Origin: an uncultured Clostridia bacterium
GTDB lineage: Bacteria; Bacillota; Clostridia; TANB77; CAG-508
Direction of reading: 5' to 3'
Length of the DNA: 8,098 nucleotides
Assembly: GCA_947631725.1 (NCBI GenBank)
Contig: CANRML010000054.1
Span: 1-8,098, forward strand
Shown in pieces: positions 1-5,462 of this stretch. Position numbers and translations under genes: made by a program. The notes under the pieces were generated by a model, which did no database searches, was not told the origin of the DNA, and saw only the letters and a program-made list of their open reading frames with translations. Position 1 is the first letter of the stretch, and the number at the start of each line of letters is the position of its first letter.

Positions 1-1
1 T

Positions 2-85
2 AGAAAATTTGTAAGATTGATTTTTTCTATGCTACAGAAAAATCAACTTTACATCAATCCAGAGGAGATGGTTAAGTTAACGTAA
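2..85 (+). CDS. C-terminal fragment of a probable transposase (IS110-like), cut by the window start
   Basis: An open frame enters from the left edge and runs 27 codons to a TAA at 83-85. It reads RKFVRLIFSMLQK followed by NQLYINPEEMVKLT. The pattern of a basic, aromatic amphipathic helix (ARKFVR-type) followed by a short polar tail resembles what I remember of the extreme C-terminus of IS110/IS116-family transposases, which carry a Transposase_20 domain just before such a tail. No catalytic residue is inside the window, so the family call rests on this tail alone. It could be another protein of unknown type. The gene points toward cytidine deaminase, convergent with it. If the family is right, the element would be inserted just downstream of the deaminase stop codon. 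Confidence 0.45.
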   Translation, partial: RKFVRLIFSMLQKNQLYINPEEMVKLT

Positions 86-236
86 TTTAATATACGCCAT
101 CGTAGCCGCTTCCAGAAATTTCCAGTTAAAAATTGGCTTTTTGGAGGTTTATTAAGTATACTCTTTTTATTATCAATGTACTTAAAAAAATTTAAAATAT
201 TTTTTAATTTTATCTTGACATTTTACCAGATGTCTA
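86..236. other. Non-coding flank between the transposase-like fragment and cytidine deaminase
   Basis: I see no convincing gene here. There is an imperfect hairpin at 111-145: TCCAGAAA against TTTTTGGA with one G-T pair, then CCA against TGG inside it. A small dyad GACAT/ATGTC lies at 217-221 and 230-234. If the upstream fragment is an IS110-type transposase, this stretch would hold the right end of the element. The exact boundary cannot be placed without a second copy. No good intrinsic terminator for the deaminase gene is visible, which would fit an insertion that displaced it. This is inference. Confidence 0.3.
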
Positions 237-243
237 TTATAAA
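215..243 (+). promoter_or_regulatory. Promoter-like sequence facing into the 3' end of cdd (antisense)
   Basis: TTGACA at 215-220 is followed after exactly 17 bp by TATAAA at 238-243, a near-consensus vegetative promoter. It points rightward, and its -10 box overlaps the deaminase stop codon, so a transcript would be antisense to cdd. It may be fortuitous in AT-rich DNA, or it may be the outward-facing -35 of an inserted element joined by chance to a host -10. Confidence 0.35.
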
Positions 244-626
244 TTGAAATTATTTGGTAATAATTCTTCTAATGTTTTTTGCTCTATCTTATCTTCATCA
301 TAGCACATAAAAACAGGAAAATCCCTTTTGCAAAATTCTGACATAAATTGTCTGCAATATCCACATGGTGTTGTATAAATCAATTTTTCTTTTCCACCTA
401 CTACTAAAATTGCTTCAAATTCTCGTTCTCCTTCTGAAATAGCTTTTGTAAAAGCTACTCTTTCTGCACATATGGACATAATTCCATCATTTTCTACATT
501 ACATCCTGAATAAATTTTTCCACTTTTTGCAAGTAATGCACATCCCACTTTATAATTTGAATATGGCGTATATGCATTTTTTCTTGCCTCTTTTGCTATT
601 TGTATTAATGGTTCAATATTAATCAT
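237..626 (-). CDS. cdd: Cytidine deaminase
   Basis: This 129-residue protein hydrolytically deaminates cytidine and deoxycytidine to uridine and deoxyuridine in pyrimidine salvage. It is cytosolic. The length fits the small homotetrameric class, which uses three cysteines to bind zinc. The zinc and catalytic residues are in place: C53-A-E55 (C53 ligand, E55 proton shuttle) and P-C88-G-Y-C91 (two further cysteine ligands). The substrate motif N43-V-E45-N precedes them, and the N-terminal YTPYSNYKVGCALL stretch is typical of the family. The ATG at 624-626 follows a GGAGAGG site (634-640) with a 7-nt spacer. The gene appears monocistronic, divergent from the membrane-protein gene to its right, and has no clear terminator. 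Confidence in the function is high. Confidence 0.96.
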   Translation of the reverse strand: MINIEPLIQIAKEARKNAYTPYSNYKVGCALLAKSGKIYSGCNVENDGIMSICAERVAFTKAISEGEREFEAILVVGGKEKLIYTTPCGYCRQFMSEFCKRDFPVFMCYDEDKIEQKTLEELLPNNFNL

Positions 627-649
627 AATCTATCCTCTCCTTTTGTCTC

Positions 650-678
650 ATTATATAATAATAATTAGTTTTTATCAA
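650..678 (-). promoter_or_regulatory. Promoter of cdd
   Basis: On the minus strand, TTGATA (673-678) is followed after 17 bp by TATAAT (650-655). Transcription would start near 643, giving a very short leader with the GGAGAGG ribosome site almost at the 5' end. No operator or riboswitch is visible. Confidence 0.55.
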
Positions 679-732
679 TAAAAATTTTATATAATAGGAA
701 AATCTTAAGCTATATTTTTTCATTATTTTTAC

Positions 733-761
733 TTGATTTATTCTATATTTATCTATATAAT
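733..761 (+). promoter_or_regulatory. Promoter of the Bax-inhibitor-1 family gene
   Basis: TTGATT (733-738) and TATAAT (756-761) are separated by 17 bp on the plus strand. The predicted start is near 768, about 25 nt before the ATG. A second TATAAT at 765-770 has no good -35 at the right distance, so I prefer the first. Confidence 0.55.
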
Positions 762-792
762 TGATATAATAATAATATAGAGGAGGTTTAGC

Positions 793-1482
793 ATGGAAGA
801 AGAATTTAATAATGAAGTTATTATTGATAAAAATACTGAAAATAAAATATTTGGTAAAACATTTTTCTGGATGTTTTTAGGGCTTTTAGGTACTGCAATT
901 GTTGCTGCATATACCTATTATTCTGGCTTATTTATTGATATTATACAAGATGGTTTTTTTAATATATTATTAATATTAGAATTAGTTGTAGTTTTACTAT
1001 TTTCACTTTTATTTAGGAAACTTCCACCAACTGCTGTTGCTATTCTTTACTTTTTATACTCAATGATAAATGGTGTTACTTTTTGTACAATATTTGCTGC
1101 ATTTGAGCTTTCTTCTATAATCTACTTATTTGTAATTTCTAGTTTAATATTTGCAGTATTAGGTTTTATTGGGTATAAGACAAATAAAGATTTGAGTAAA
1201 TGGCAGACATATATTACAGTATTTTTGCTTGCAGGTCTTATTTTAAGTATTGTTAATCTATTCTTTATAAAAAGTAGTGGATTAGATTTATTACTAGACT
1301 GGTTTATACTTGCTTTATTCTTTGGAGTTACTATTTATGATATTAACAAAATGAAATTACTACAAGCTGATGCAAATTTTGATACTGACAAAATTCATAT
1401 TTATTGTGCAATGGAATTATACCTAGATTTTATTAATATATTTTTACGTATTCTTTCTATTTTTGGAAAAAGAAATGATTAA
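793..1482 (+). CDS. Bax inhibitor-1 (BI-1/YccA/TMBIM) family integral membrane protein
   Basis: This 229-residue polytopic membrane protein has the family hallmarks. A polar N-terminus of about 20 residues is followed by FFWMFLGLLGTAIVAAY (TM1, about 24-43). Further hydrophobic segments lie at about 57-75, 80-103, 108-128, 138-159 and 168-185, with a last hydrophobic helix at about 205-222. The GYKTNKDLSK loop follows the fourth segment. The two conserved acidic residues of the family are present: D183 in IYDINKM and D212 in ELYLDFINIFL. In B. subtilis YetJ the equivalent pair acts as a pH-sensing switch for calcium leak, so a similar cation-leak or stress role is inferred. The ATG has an AGAGGAGG site (779-786) six bases upstream. 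The gene is a single unit, with its own promoter and a hairpin terminator straight after the stop. Confidence 0.88.
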   Translation: MEEEFNNEVIIDKNTENKIFGKTFFWMFLGLLGTAIVAAYTYYSGLFIDIIQDGFFNILLILELVVVLLFSLLFRKLPPTAVAILYFLYSMINGVTFCTIFAAFELSSIIYLFVISSLIFAVLGFIGYKTNKDLSKWQTYITVFLLAGLILSIVNLFFIKSSGLDLLLDWFILALFFGVTIYDINKMKLLQADANFDTDKIHIYCAMELYLDFINIFLRILSIFGKRND

Positions 1483-1485
1483 CTT

Positions 1486-1523
1486 AAAAACTCGAAGCAT
1501 TATACTTCGAGTTTTTCTTTTTT
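1486..1523 (+). terminator. Bidirectional intrinsic terminator between the BI-1 gene and the TPM gene
   Basis: A perfect 12-bp stem (AAAAACTCGAAG at 1486-1497 against CTTCGAGTTTTT at 1505-1516) has a 7-nt loop and is followed by C and six T. The A-rich left arm gives a T tract on the minus strand as well. It should therefore stop transcription from the convergent lemA-TPM operon, whose last stop codon abuts it. Confidence 0.88.
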
Positions 1524-2415
1524 AATTAAAAGCTTCGTGATGATCCTCCACCACCAGATGAACCTCCTCCGCCAGAGAATCCACCTCCGGCCTGAAAATC
1601 CTCCACCAGAGAATCCACCACCATAAAAACCTCCTCCGGCCTTTACCGAATATGCTTATTAATAAAAATAAGGCTACAAAACCTTGGATTGCAAGAAGTA
1701 TTACCAAAAATTCCGCTGGTAATTGAAGAGTAAAGCTTAATATTATTGCAATAACAGCTAATATTCCATCTAGTATAAGTCCTATCATTTTTACTTTTTT
1801 ACTCATAGATTCAACAATACAACACACAATTGGGAATCCCACACATAAAAAGCCAAAAAATCTCCCCATATTATCACTATCTTGTGGAACTGCTTCAATT
1901 TCTCCTACATCTACTCCATATTCATTAGAAACTTCTTCTAATATTTTGCTATATCCATTTTTTATACCATCATTCCAATTATTTTCTTTTAAGTATGGAA
2001 TAATATATTCGTCTTGTATTCTTCCTGTTTTTCCATCTGTTAATACACCTTCTAAGCCATAGCCTACTTCAATTCTAAATTGTCTTTCTTCTAATGCTAG
2101 CAATAGTAAGACTCCATTATTTTTAGTTTTATCCCCTATTCCAAATTTTCTAAATAAATCTGTTGCATATTCTTCTAAACTATTATTTTCTAGATTTGGA
2201 ACAGTTACTACTACAATTTGAGCACCTGTTGCACTTTCTAGCTTTTGGTTAGTTTCCATGATATATTCTTCTAAATCTTCATCTATTAAATTTGCATAAT
2301 CATTTACATAGAACTTACTTGTTGGCTCTACTAATGCAAATGATTTTATTCCTATTGATAGGAATAAAATCATTAGTATAAATACTCTTAATATTTTTTT
2401 ATTCAAAGCTAACAT
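1522..2415 (-). CDS. TPM-domain (YgcG/Psb32-like) secreted-membrane protein, frame disturbed at the 3' end
   Basis: As written, the frame gives 297 residues. Residues 1-27 form a signal peptide (KK, hydrophobic core, SFA end). A TPM domain spans about 35-160: FYVNDYANLID, TGAQIVVVTVP, KNNGVLLLLA, FRIEVGYGLEGVLTD. Hydrophobic segments follow at about 184-203, 210-230 and 234-256. The domain would lie outside the membrane; its biochemical role is poorly defined. The normal end of such proteins is a Gly/Ser-rich tail finishing in SSRSF or similar. Here the tail turns into RRRFLWWWILWW from residue 260, because of two extra bases (near 1638 and 1589). Removing one at each place restores a GGGF/SGGG tail ending SSRSF with stop at 1526-1528, 295 residues. 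The ATG (2413-2415) lies 17 bases inside lemA with a GAGGAGG site (2422-2428), so translation is probably coupled. Confidence 0.85.
   Translation of the reverse strand: MLALNKKILRVFILMILFLSIGIKSFALVEPTSKFYVNDYANLIDEDLEEYIMETNQKLESATGAQIVVVTVPNLENNSLEEYATDLFRKFGIGDKTKNNGVLLLLALEERQFRIEVGYGLEGVLTDGKTGRIQDEYIIPYLKENNWNDGIKNGYSKILEEVSNEYGVDVGEIEAVPQDSDNMGRFFGFLCVGFPIVCCIVESMSKKVKMIGLILDGILAVIAIILSFTLQLPAEFLVILLAIQGFVALFLLISIFGKGRRRFLWWWILWWRIFRPEVDSLAEEVHLVVEDHHEAFN
1587..1641 (-). other. Two single-base frame breaks in the Gly-rich tail of the TPM gene
   Basis: On the minus strand the same 9-mer GGCCGGAGG occurs at about 1641-1633 and 1592-1584. In the Gly codon run both should read GGCGGAGG. 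Each copy carries one extra C, and each copy moves the frame by +1. Between them the second frame reads GGGFYGGGFSGGGFS, and after the second one the third frame reads GGGFSGGGGSSGGGGSSRSF, so the ancestral coding sequence is intact apart from these two bases. They may be sequencing or assembly errors or real mutations. Confidence 0.85.
2339..2374 (-). repeat. Perfect 16-bp inverted repeat inside the signal-peptide codons of the TPM gene
   Basis: Arms 2339-2354 and 2359-2374 are exact reverse complements around a 4-base loop. In the mRNA they form a hairpin at about codons 14-26 of the TPM protein, roughly 40 bases after its ATG. The stem includes the CCTA/TAGG core and is otherwise A/U rich. 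The encoded residues (MILFLSIGIKS) are an ordinary signal-peptide core. Confidence 0.85.
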
Positions 2416-2965
2416 TTGGTACCTCCTCGCTTCCTTCCGCCGCTTCGAAATAACTTACTTGCTCAAATCCAAACATGTTAGCTAATATATTATTTGGAAA
2501 TCTTTTTATTGAAGAGTTAAATGATTTTACTGCTTCATTATAATCTCTTCTTGCTGTTGCAATCCTATTTTCTGTTCCAGCTAATTCATCTGATAATTGA
2601 ATAAAGTTTTGTGACGATTTTAAGTCTGGGTAATTTTCTACAATAACCATCAATCCATTTAATGCTGTTGTTAGTTCTTCATTTGCTTGAGCTTTATCTT
2701 CAATATTACCTGCATTAATTAAATTTTGTCTTGCTGTTGTAACCTTTTCAATTACATCTGTTTCCTGTTTCATATATCCTTTTACTGTGTTAATAAGGTT
2801 TGGAATTAAATCAGCTCTTCTTTGTAGCATAACATCTAAATTAGAAGAACTTGTATCTATTTCCTCTCTTTTAGTTACCATCCCGTTATATACTCCAATT
2901 AGTGAAACGATAATAATAGCAATAACTGCTATAACAATAATTAAAATAATAGTTGATTTTTTCAT
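2399..2965 (-). CDS. lemA: LemA family protein
   Basis: This 188-residue protein matches the LemA family along its whole length. It has a short cytoplasmic start, one transmembrane helix at about 5-26, and then an extracytoplasmic antiparallel helical bundle. Family signatures are visible: RRADLIPNLINTVKGYMKQE (49-68), NYPDLKSSQNFIQLSDELAGTENRI (115-139), ARRDYNEAVKSFNSSIKRFP, and the end FGFEQVSYFEAAEGSEEVPNVSF. LemA proteins are often encoded beside TPM-domain proteins, as here, and the pair is presumed to act at the cell envelope. The molecular activity is not established. The ATG (2963-2965) follows an AAGGAGA site at 2971-2977. The last 17 bases overlap the TPM start, and the TPM ribosome site lies within the lemA codons for EEVP. 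Confidence 0.95.
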   Translation of the reverse strand: MKKSTIILIIVIAVIAIIIVSLIGVYNGMVTKREEIDTSSSNLDVMLQRRADLIPNLINTVKGYMKQETDVIEKVTTARQNLINAGNIEDKAQANEELTTALNGLMVIVENYPDLKSSQNFIQLSDELAGTENRIATARRDYNEAVKSFNSSIKRFPNNILANMFGFEQVSYFEAAEGSEEVPNVSFE

Positions 2966-2992
2966 ATTTATCTCCTTTTCTTTTTTATATAT

Positions 2993-3019
2993 TTTATACC
3001 ATTTTCATTATATTTACAA
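2993..3019 (-). promoter_or_regulatory. Possible promoter of the lemA-TPM operon
   Basis: On the minus strand there is an extended -10, TGG then TATAAA (2993-2998). A TTGTAA box (3014-3019) sits 15 bp upstream of it. The short spacer is below optimum, but the TG extension could compensate. The element lies just beyond the terminator of the upstream acyl-CoA synthetase gene, so the operon needs its own promoter in this interval. Confidence 0.35.
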
Positions 3020-3027
3020 GTATATTT

Positions 3028-3061
3028 AAAAAAATAGCTATTTTAAATTAATAGCTATTTT
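3028..3061 (-). terminator. Intrinsic terminator of the acyl-CoA synthetase gene
   Basis: On the minus strand a perfect 12-bp stem (AAAATAGCTATT against AATAGCTATTTT) with a 7-base loop ends in a run of seven T. It starts 8 bases after the synthetase stop codon. The stem has only one G-C step (AGCT), so it is weak in stem energy but has a good T tract. Confidence 0.7.
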
Positions 3062-3068
3062 ACATTTA

Positions 3069-4796
3069 TTAATTAACACTACTCATTATACGTTTTATTT
3101 CTTCATTTCTCTTAACCTTTTTAGTTGTTGTTTTTATTAGTTCTTCATCTGTAACAATCAAGTTTTTCATATATTTATATGGTGGTAATGTTTTGTTTAT
3201 TTTCTTTATTTCCTCCCATATAATTTGTTTAATTTCTTCTTGAGTACTATTTGGATATTTTTCCTTTACTACTTCTTTATCATATACTACTTTAACTGAT
3301 AATTTAACATCATTTTTATCATTTTCTATTGGCATCCCATATACTATGCTTTCTTCAACTAAGTCAATTCTATTGATTAATGTTTCCAATTCATCTGGAA
3401 ATACTTTTTTACCATTTTTTAATACAATAACATCTTTTTTTCTTCCTGAAATGAATAAAAATCCATCTTTATCTATACATGCTAAATCTCCTGTGTAAAA
3501 CCATCCGTCTTTCAATACTCTATTTGTTTCTTCCTCATTTTCATAATATCCTAGCATAACACTTGGACCTTTAATTCTTAATTCTCCAATTCCTTCTTCA
3601 TTTTTATCTACAATATCAACTTCTATATTATCCATAGGAATACCAATTGAACCATATTTTAACTTTCTAGCATTTTCTGACGCAACTACTGGAGATGTTT
3701 CTGTTAATCCATATCCTTGAACAAGATATATTCCTAATTCATTTATTCCCTGTGCTACACGTTTATCAAGTGGAGCTCCTCCAGATATGATAAAACGCAT
3801 ATTTCCACCTAATTCATCTAAAATACTCTTAAATAACTTTTTACGGATATCTATATGGAATTTTAATAATATATTACTTATTTTCTTAGCAATATTTACT
3901 ATTTTAGTTTTTCCTTGTTTTTCAATTCCCTGTTCTATTTTTTTGTATATTGCTTCTACTAATAACGGTACACCAAAAAATAAAGAAACTTGATACTCTT
4001 TTAAATTTTGGGCAATATATCTTAGTCCATCTGGAAATGCTGTTTTTACACCTGCTGCTAGCATAACTAACATCCCTGTTGAACCAAATATATGATGCAT
4101 TGGTAAAAATGCCAAATTTGTATCTGTTGGTAAAACTTCTTCTACAAATAGCATTGCATAGATATTTGAAGCTATATTATTTTGAGATAACATAACTGCT
4201 TTAGATTTTGATGTTGTTCCTGAAGTAAACAATAGTATACTCATTTTGTATGAGTCTATTTCTGCATCTGGATATGCTGTATTTCCTTGTTCTAAAATTT
4301 GTTTTCCTTCTTCTAACAATTCTGGAATATCTAAATATCCTTCTTGTTTTGACATACAAATATATTGTGATAAATTAGTATTATTACGTTCTTTTATTTC
4401 TGATATTATATCAATATATTTTTCATCAAATACAACAACATCTGCTTTACTTCTTTCTAAACAGCTTTCCAATTCGTCAATTTGTAGTTCCTTATCTAAA
4501 GGAACTGATACTATTCCACCAAGCAAATTGGTTACATGTGTGAGTACCCACTCATATCTATTACGTCCTACAATAGCTACTCTTTTATTTTCAAATCCAA
4601 GATCATAAAACTTGCTTCCAAGCCAATTTATATCTTGTAAAAATTCTTTATATGTCTTGTTTTCATATGTTACTTCTTTTTCTTTTTTGTGTTTAATAAC
4701 AAAGGCTATATTATCAGAAAATTTTTCTGCAGAATTATATATGAGTTGTTTAATATTTTCAAATTCTGTAGATTCAAAATATCTTTCTCTTTGCAT
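3069..4796 (-). CDS. Long-chain fatty acid--CoA ligase (AMP-binding, ANL superfamily)
   Basis: This 575-residue adenylate-forming enzyme activates a carboxylic acid, most likely a fatty acid, to acyl-AMP and then acyl-CoA. The ANL core motifs appear in order: phosphate loop TSGTTSKSKAVML at 191-203, LPMHHIFG at 231-238, SGGAPL at 338-343, YGLTETSP at 362-369, GWFYTGDLA at 431-439, and GRKKDVIVLKNGKKVFPDELE at 451-471. Near the C-terminus, TTTKKVKR (556-563) places K560 at the catalytic lysine position. Length and layout fit bacterial long-chain synthetases. The phosphate loop has SKSK where the textbook form is GxPK; I believe this variant is common in Clostridia, but I cannot verify it here. 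The ATG follows AAGGAGAG at a 4-base spacing. The gene is single, divergent from the DUF1836 regulator, and a palindrome overlaps its start site. The chain length of the substrate is not readable. Confidence 0.9.
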   Translation of the reverse strand: MQRERYFESTEFENIKQLIYNSAEKFSDNIAFVIKHKKEKEVTYENKTYKEFLQDINWLGSKFYDLGFENKRVAIVGRNRYEWVLTHVTNLLGGIVSVPLDKELQIDELESCLERSKADVVVFDEKYIDIISEIKERNNTNLSQYICMSKQEGYLDIPELLEEGKQILEQGNTAYPDAEIDSYKMSILLFTSGTTSKSKAVMLSQNNIASNIYAMLFVEEVLPTDTNLAFLPMHHIFGSTGMLVMLAAGVKTAFPDGLRYIAQNLKEYQVSLFFGVPLLVEAIYKKIEQGIEKQGKTKIVNIAKKISNILLKFHIDIRKKLFKSILDELGGNMRFIISGGAPLDKRVAQGINELGIYLVQGYGLTETSPVVASENARKLKYGSIGIPMDNIEVDIVDKNEEGIGELRIKGPSVMLGYYENEEETNRVLKDGWFYTGDLACIDKDGFLFISGRKKDVIVLKNGKKVFPDELETLINRIDLVEESIVYGMPIENDKNDVKLSVKVVYDKEVVKEKYPNSTQEEIKQIIWEEIKKINKTLPPYKYMKNLIVTDEELIKTTTKKVKRNEEIKRIMSSVN

Positions 4797-4811
4797 AATT
4801 CTCTCCTTCTA

Positions 4812-4830
4812 TCTAGTATTTGATACTAGA
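4812..4830. promoter_or_regulatory. Perfect palindrome at the acyl-CoA synthetase start site, candidate operator
   Basis: TCTAGTAT (4812-4819), three bases, then ATACTAGA (4823-4830) form a perfect dyad. It overlaps the predicted -10/start region of the synthetase promoter and ends 6 bases before its ribosome site, where a bound repressor would block transcription. There is no T tract on either side, so it is not a terminator. The binding protein is unknown; the adjacent DUF1836 protein is one candidate by position only. Confidence 0.5.
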
Positions 4831-4856
4831 TTATCATATTTGCAATAACGTGTCAA
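4828..4856 (-). promoter_or_regulatory. Promoter of the acyl-CoA synthetase gene
   Basis: On the minus strand TTGACA (4851-4856) is followed after 17 bp by TAATCT (4828-4833); an alternative -10 is GATAAT (4830-4835) with a 15-bp spacer. The -35 lies 4 bp from the -35 of the divergent DUF1836 promoter. Confidence 0.5.
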
Positions 4857-4860
4857 GTAA

Positions 4861-4889
4861 TTGACTTATTATTCTAAAAATGATAAAAT
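4861..4889 (+). promoter_or_regulatory. Promoter of the DUF1836 gene
   Basis: TTGACT (4861-4866), 17 bp, then TAAAAT (4884-4889) preceded by TGA, an extended -10. The start would be near 4896. This places the ATG at 4880 upstream of the transcript and supports the start codon at 4913. Confidence 0.6.
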
Positions 4890-4899
4890 GCTTGAAAAG

Positions 4900-4907
4900 A
4901 AAGGTGA
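4900..4907 (+). promoter_or_regulatory. Ribosome binding site deciding the DUF1836 start
   Basis: AAAGGTGA lies 5 bases before the ATG at 4913. The upstream ATG at 4880 has no such site and falls in the promoter. Confidence 0.7.
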
Positions 4908-4912
4908 TAAAC

Positions 4913-5431
4913 ATGGGTACTAGCATACTAAACAGAGAAAAAGAAATAATAGATTTTCATTTACCTCGTTGGAGTGATATTCCTGATATTGAACTATATT
5001 TAGACCAGGTAATTTCTTTTTTAGAAAAATATTTATCTCATTATTTAGGAAGTGATAATGAAAAAGAAGTTACTTGTATTACAAAAACAATGGTAAATAA
5101 CTATGTGAAACATAAAGTTATCAATCCACCTGTTAATAAAAAGTATAATCGTGAACATATTGCTTATTTAATTGTTATCTTTATATTAAAACAAGTATAT
5201 AGTATAAATGATATAAAGCAGTTAATTCAATTAGCTATTAAAACATCTTCAGTAGAGCAAGCATATAACCAATTTTGTTTTGAATTAGAAAAAGCAATTT
5301 TATATACATTTCAAGGAAAAGCATATAGTGATTCAAAAAATATGTCTCAAGAACGATATATATTACGTAATGTTGTGCAAACTTATGCCAGTAAGTTATA
5401 TGCTCTAAAAATATACTTAAATAAAGCTTGA
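4913..5431 (+). CDS. DUF1836 domain protein, predicted HTH regulator
   Basis: With the start at 4913 the protein has 172 residues. The DUF1836 pattern is clear: FHLPRWSDIPDIELYLDQVISFLEKYL (15-41), then ITKTMVNNYVKHKVINPPVNKKYNREHIAYLIVIFILKQVYSINDIKQLI (56-105). The second block looks like a MerR-type winged helix-turn-helix, with a helix ending in YVKHKVI and the NKKYNREH wing. The rest is helical with no recognised ligand domain. The family is widespread in Bacillota, and its members are presumed DNA-binding regulators; targets are mostly unknown. An in-frame ATG at 4880 would add 11 residues, but it overlaps the -10 box and lacks a ribosome site. The gene is divergent from the acyl-CoA synthetase, suggesting local control of that gene or of itself. 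Its stop codon overlaps the -35 box of the next promoter. Confidence 0.85.
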   Translation: MGTSILNREKEIIDFHLPRWSDIPDIELYLDQVISFLEKYLSHYLGSDNEKEVTCITKTMVNNYVKHKVINPPVNKKYNREHIAYLIVIFILKQVYSINDIKQLIQLAIKTSSVEQAYNQFCFELEKAILYTFQGKAYSDSKNMSQERYILRNVVQTYASKLYALKIYLNKA

Positions 5432-5456
5432 CATAATTCAAAAAATACTATATAAT
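5428..5456 (+). promoter_or_regulatory. Perfect-consensus promoter of the small RNA
   Basis: TTGACA (5428-5433), exactly 17 bp, then TATAAT (5451-5456): both boxes match the vegetative consensus without a mismatch. The -35 overlaps the DUF1836 stop codon (5429-5431). The predicted start is near 5463, the first base of a hairpin. Confidence 0.8.
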
Positions 5457-5462
5457 TGCACT

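Noticed and set aside
17..40. Inverted repeat TTGATTTTTTCT / AGAAAAATCAA as a terminator for cdd.
   Set aside because: It lies inside the transposase-like coding frame, has a bulge, and lacks a T tract on the minus strand.
86..239. An open plus-strand frame reading RHRSRFQKF, NWLFGGLL and further hydrophobic residues down to the stop at 237-239.
   Set aside because: It follows an in-frame stop at 83-85, has no start codon with a ribosome site until far into it, and its hydrophobic character is what AT-rich non-coding DNA gives.
2787..3029. Plus-strand open frame of 80 codons opposite the start of lemA.
   Set aside because: It is the complement of lemA coding sequence and its upstream region, without a ribosome site or promoter; lemA on the other strand matches its family along its full length.
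4880..4912. The upstream ATG at 4880 as the start of the DUF1836 protein.
   Set aside because: It lies in the -10 region of the best promoter and has no ribosome site; the ATG at 4913 has AAAGGTGA at proper spacing and the conserved domain starts after it.
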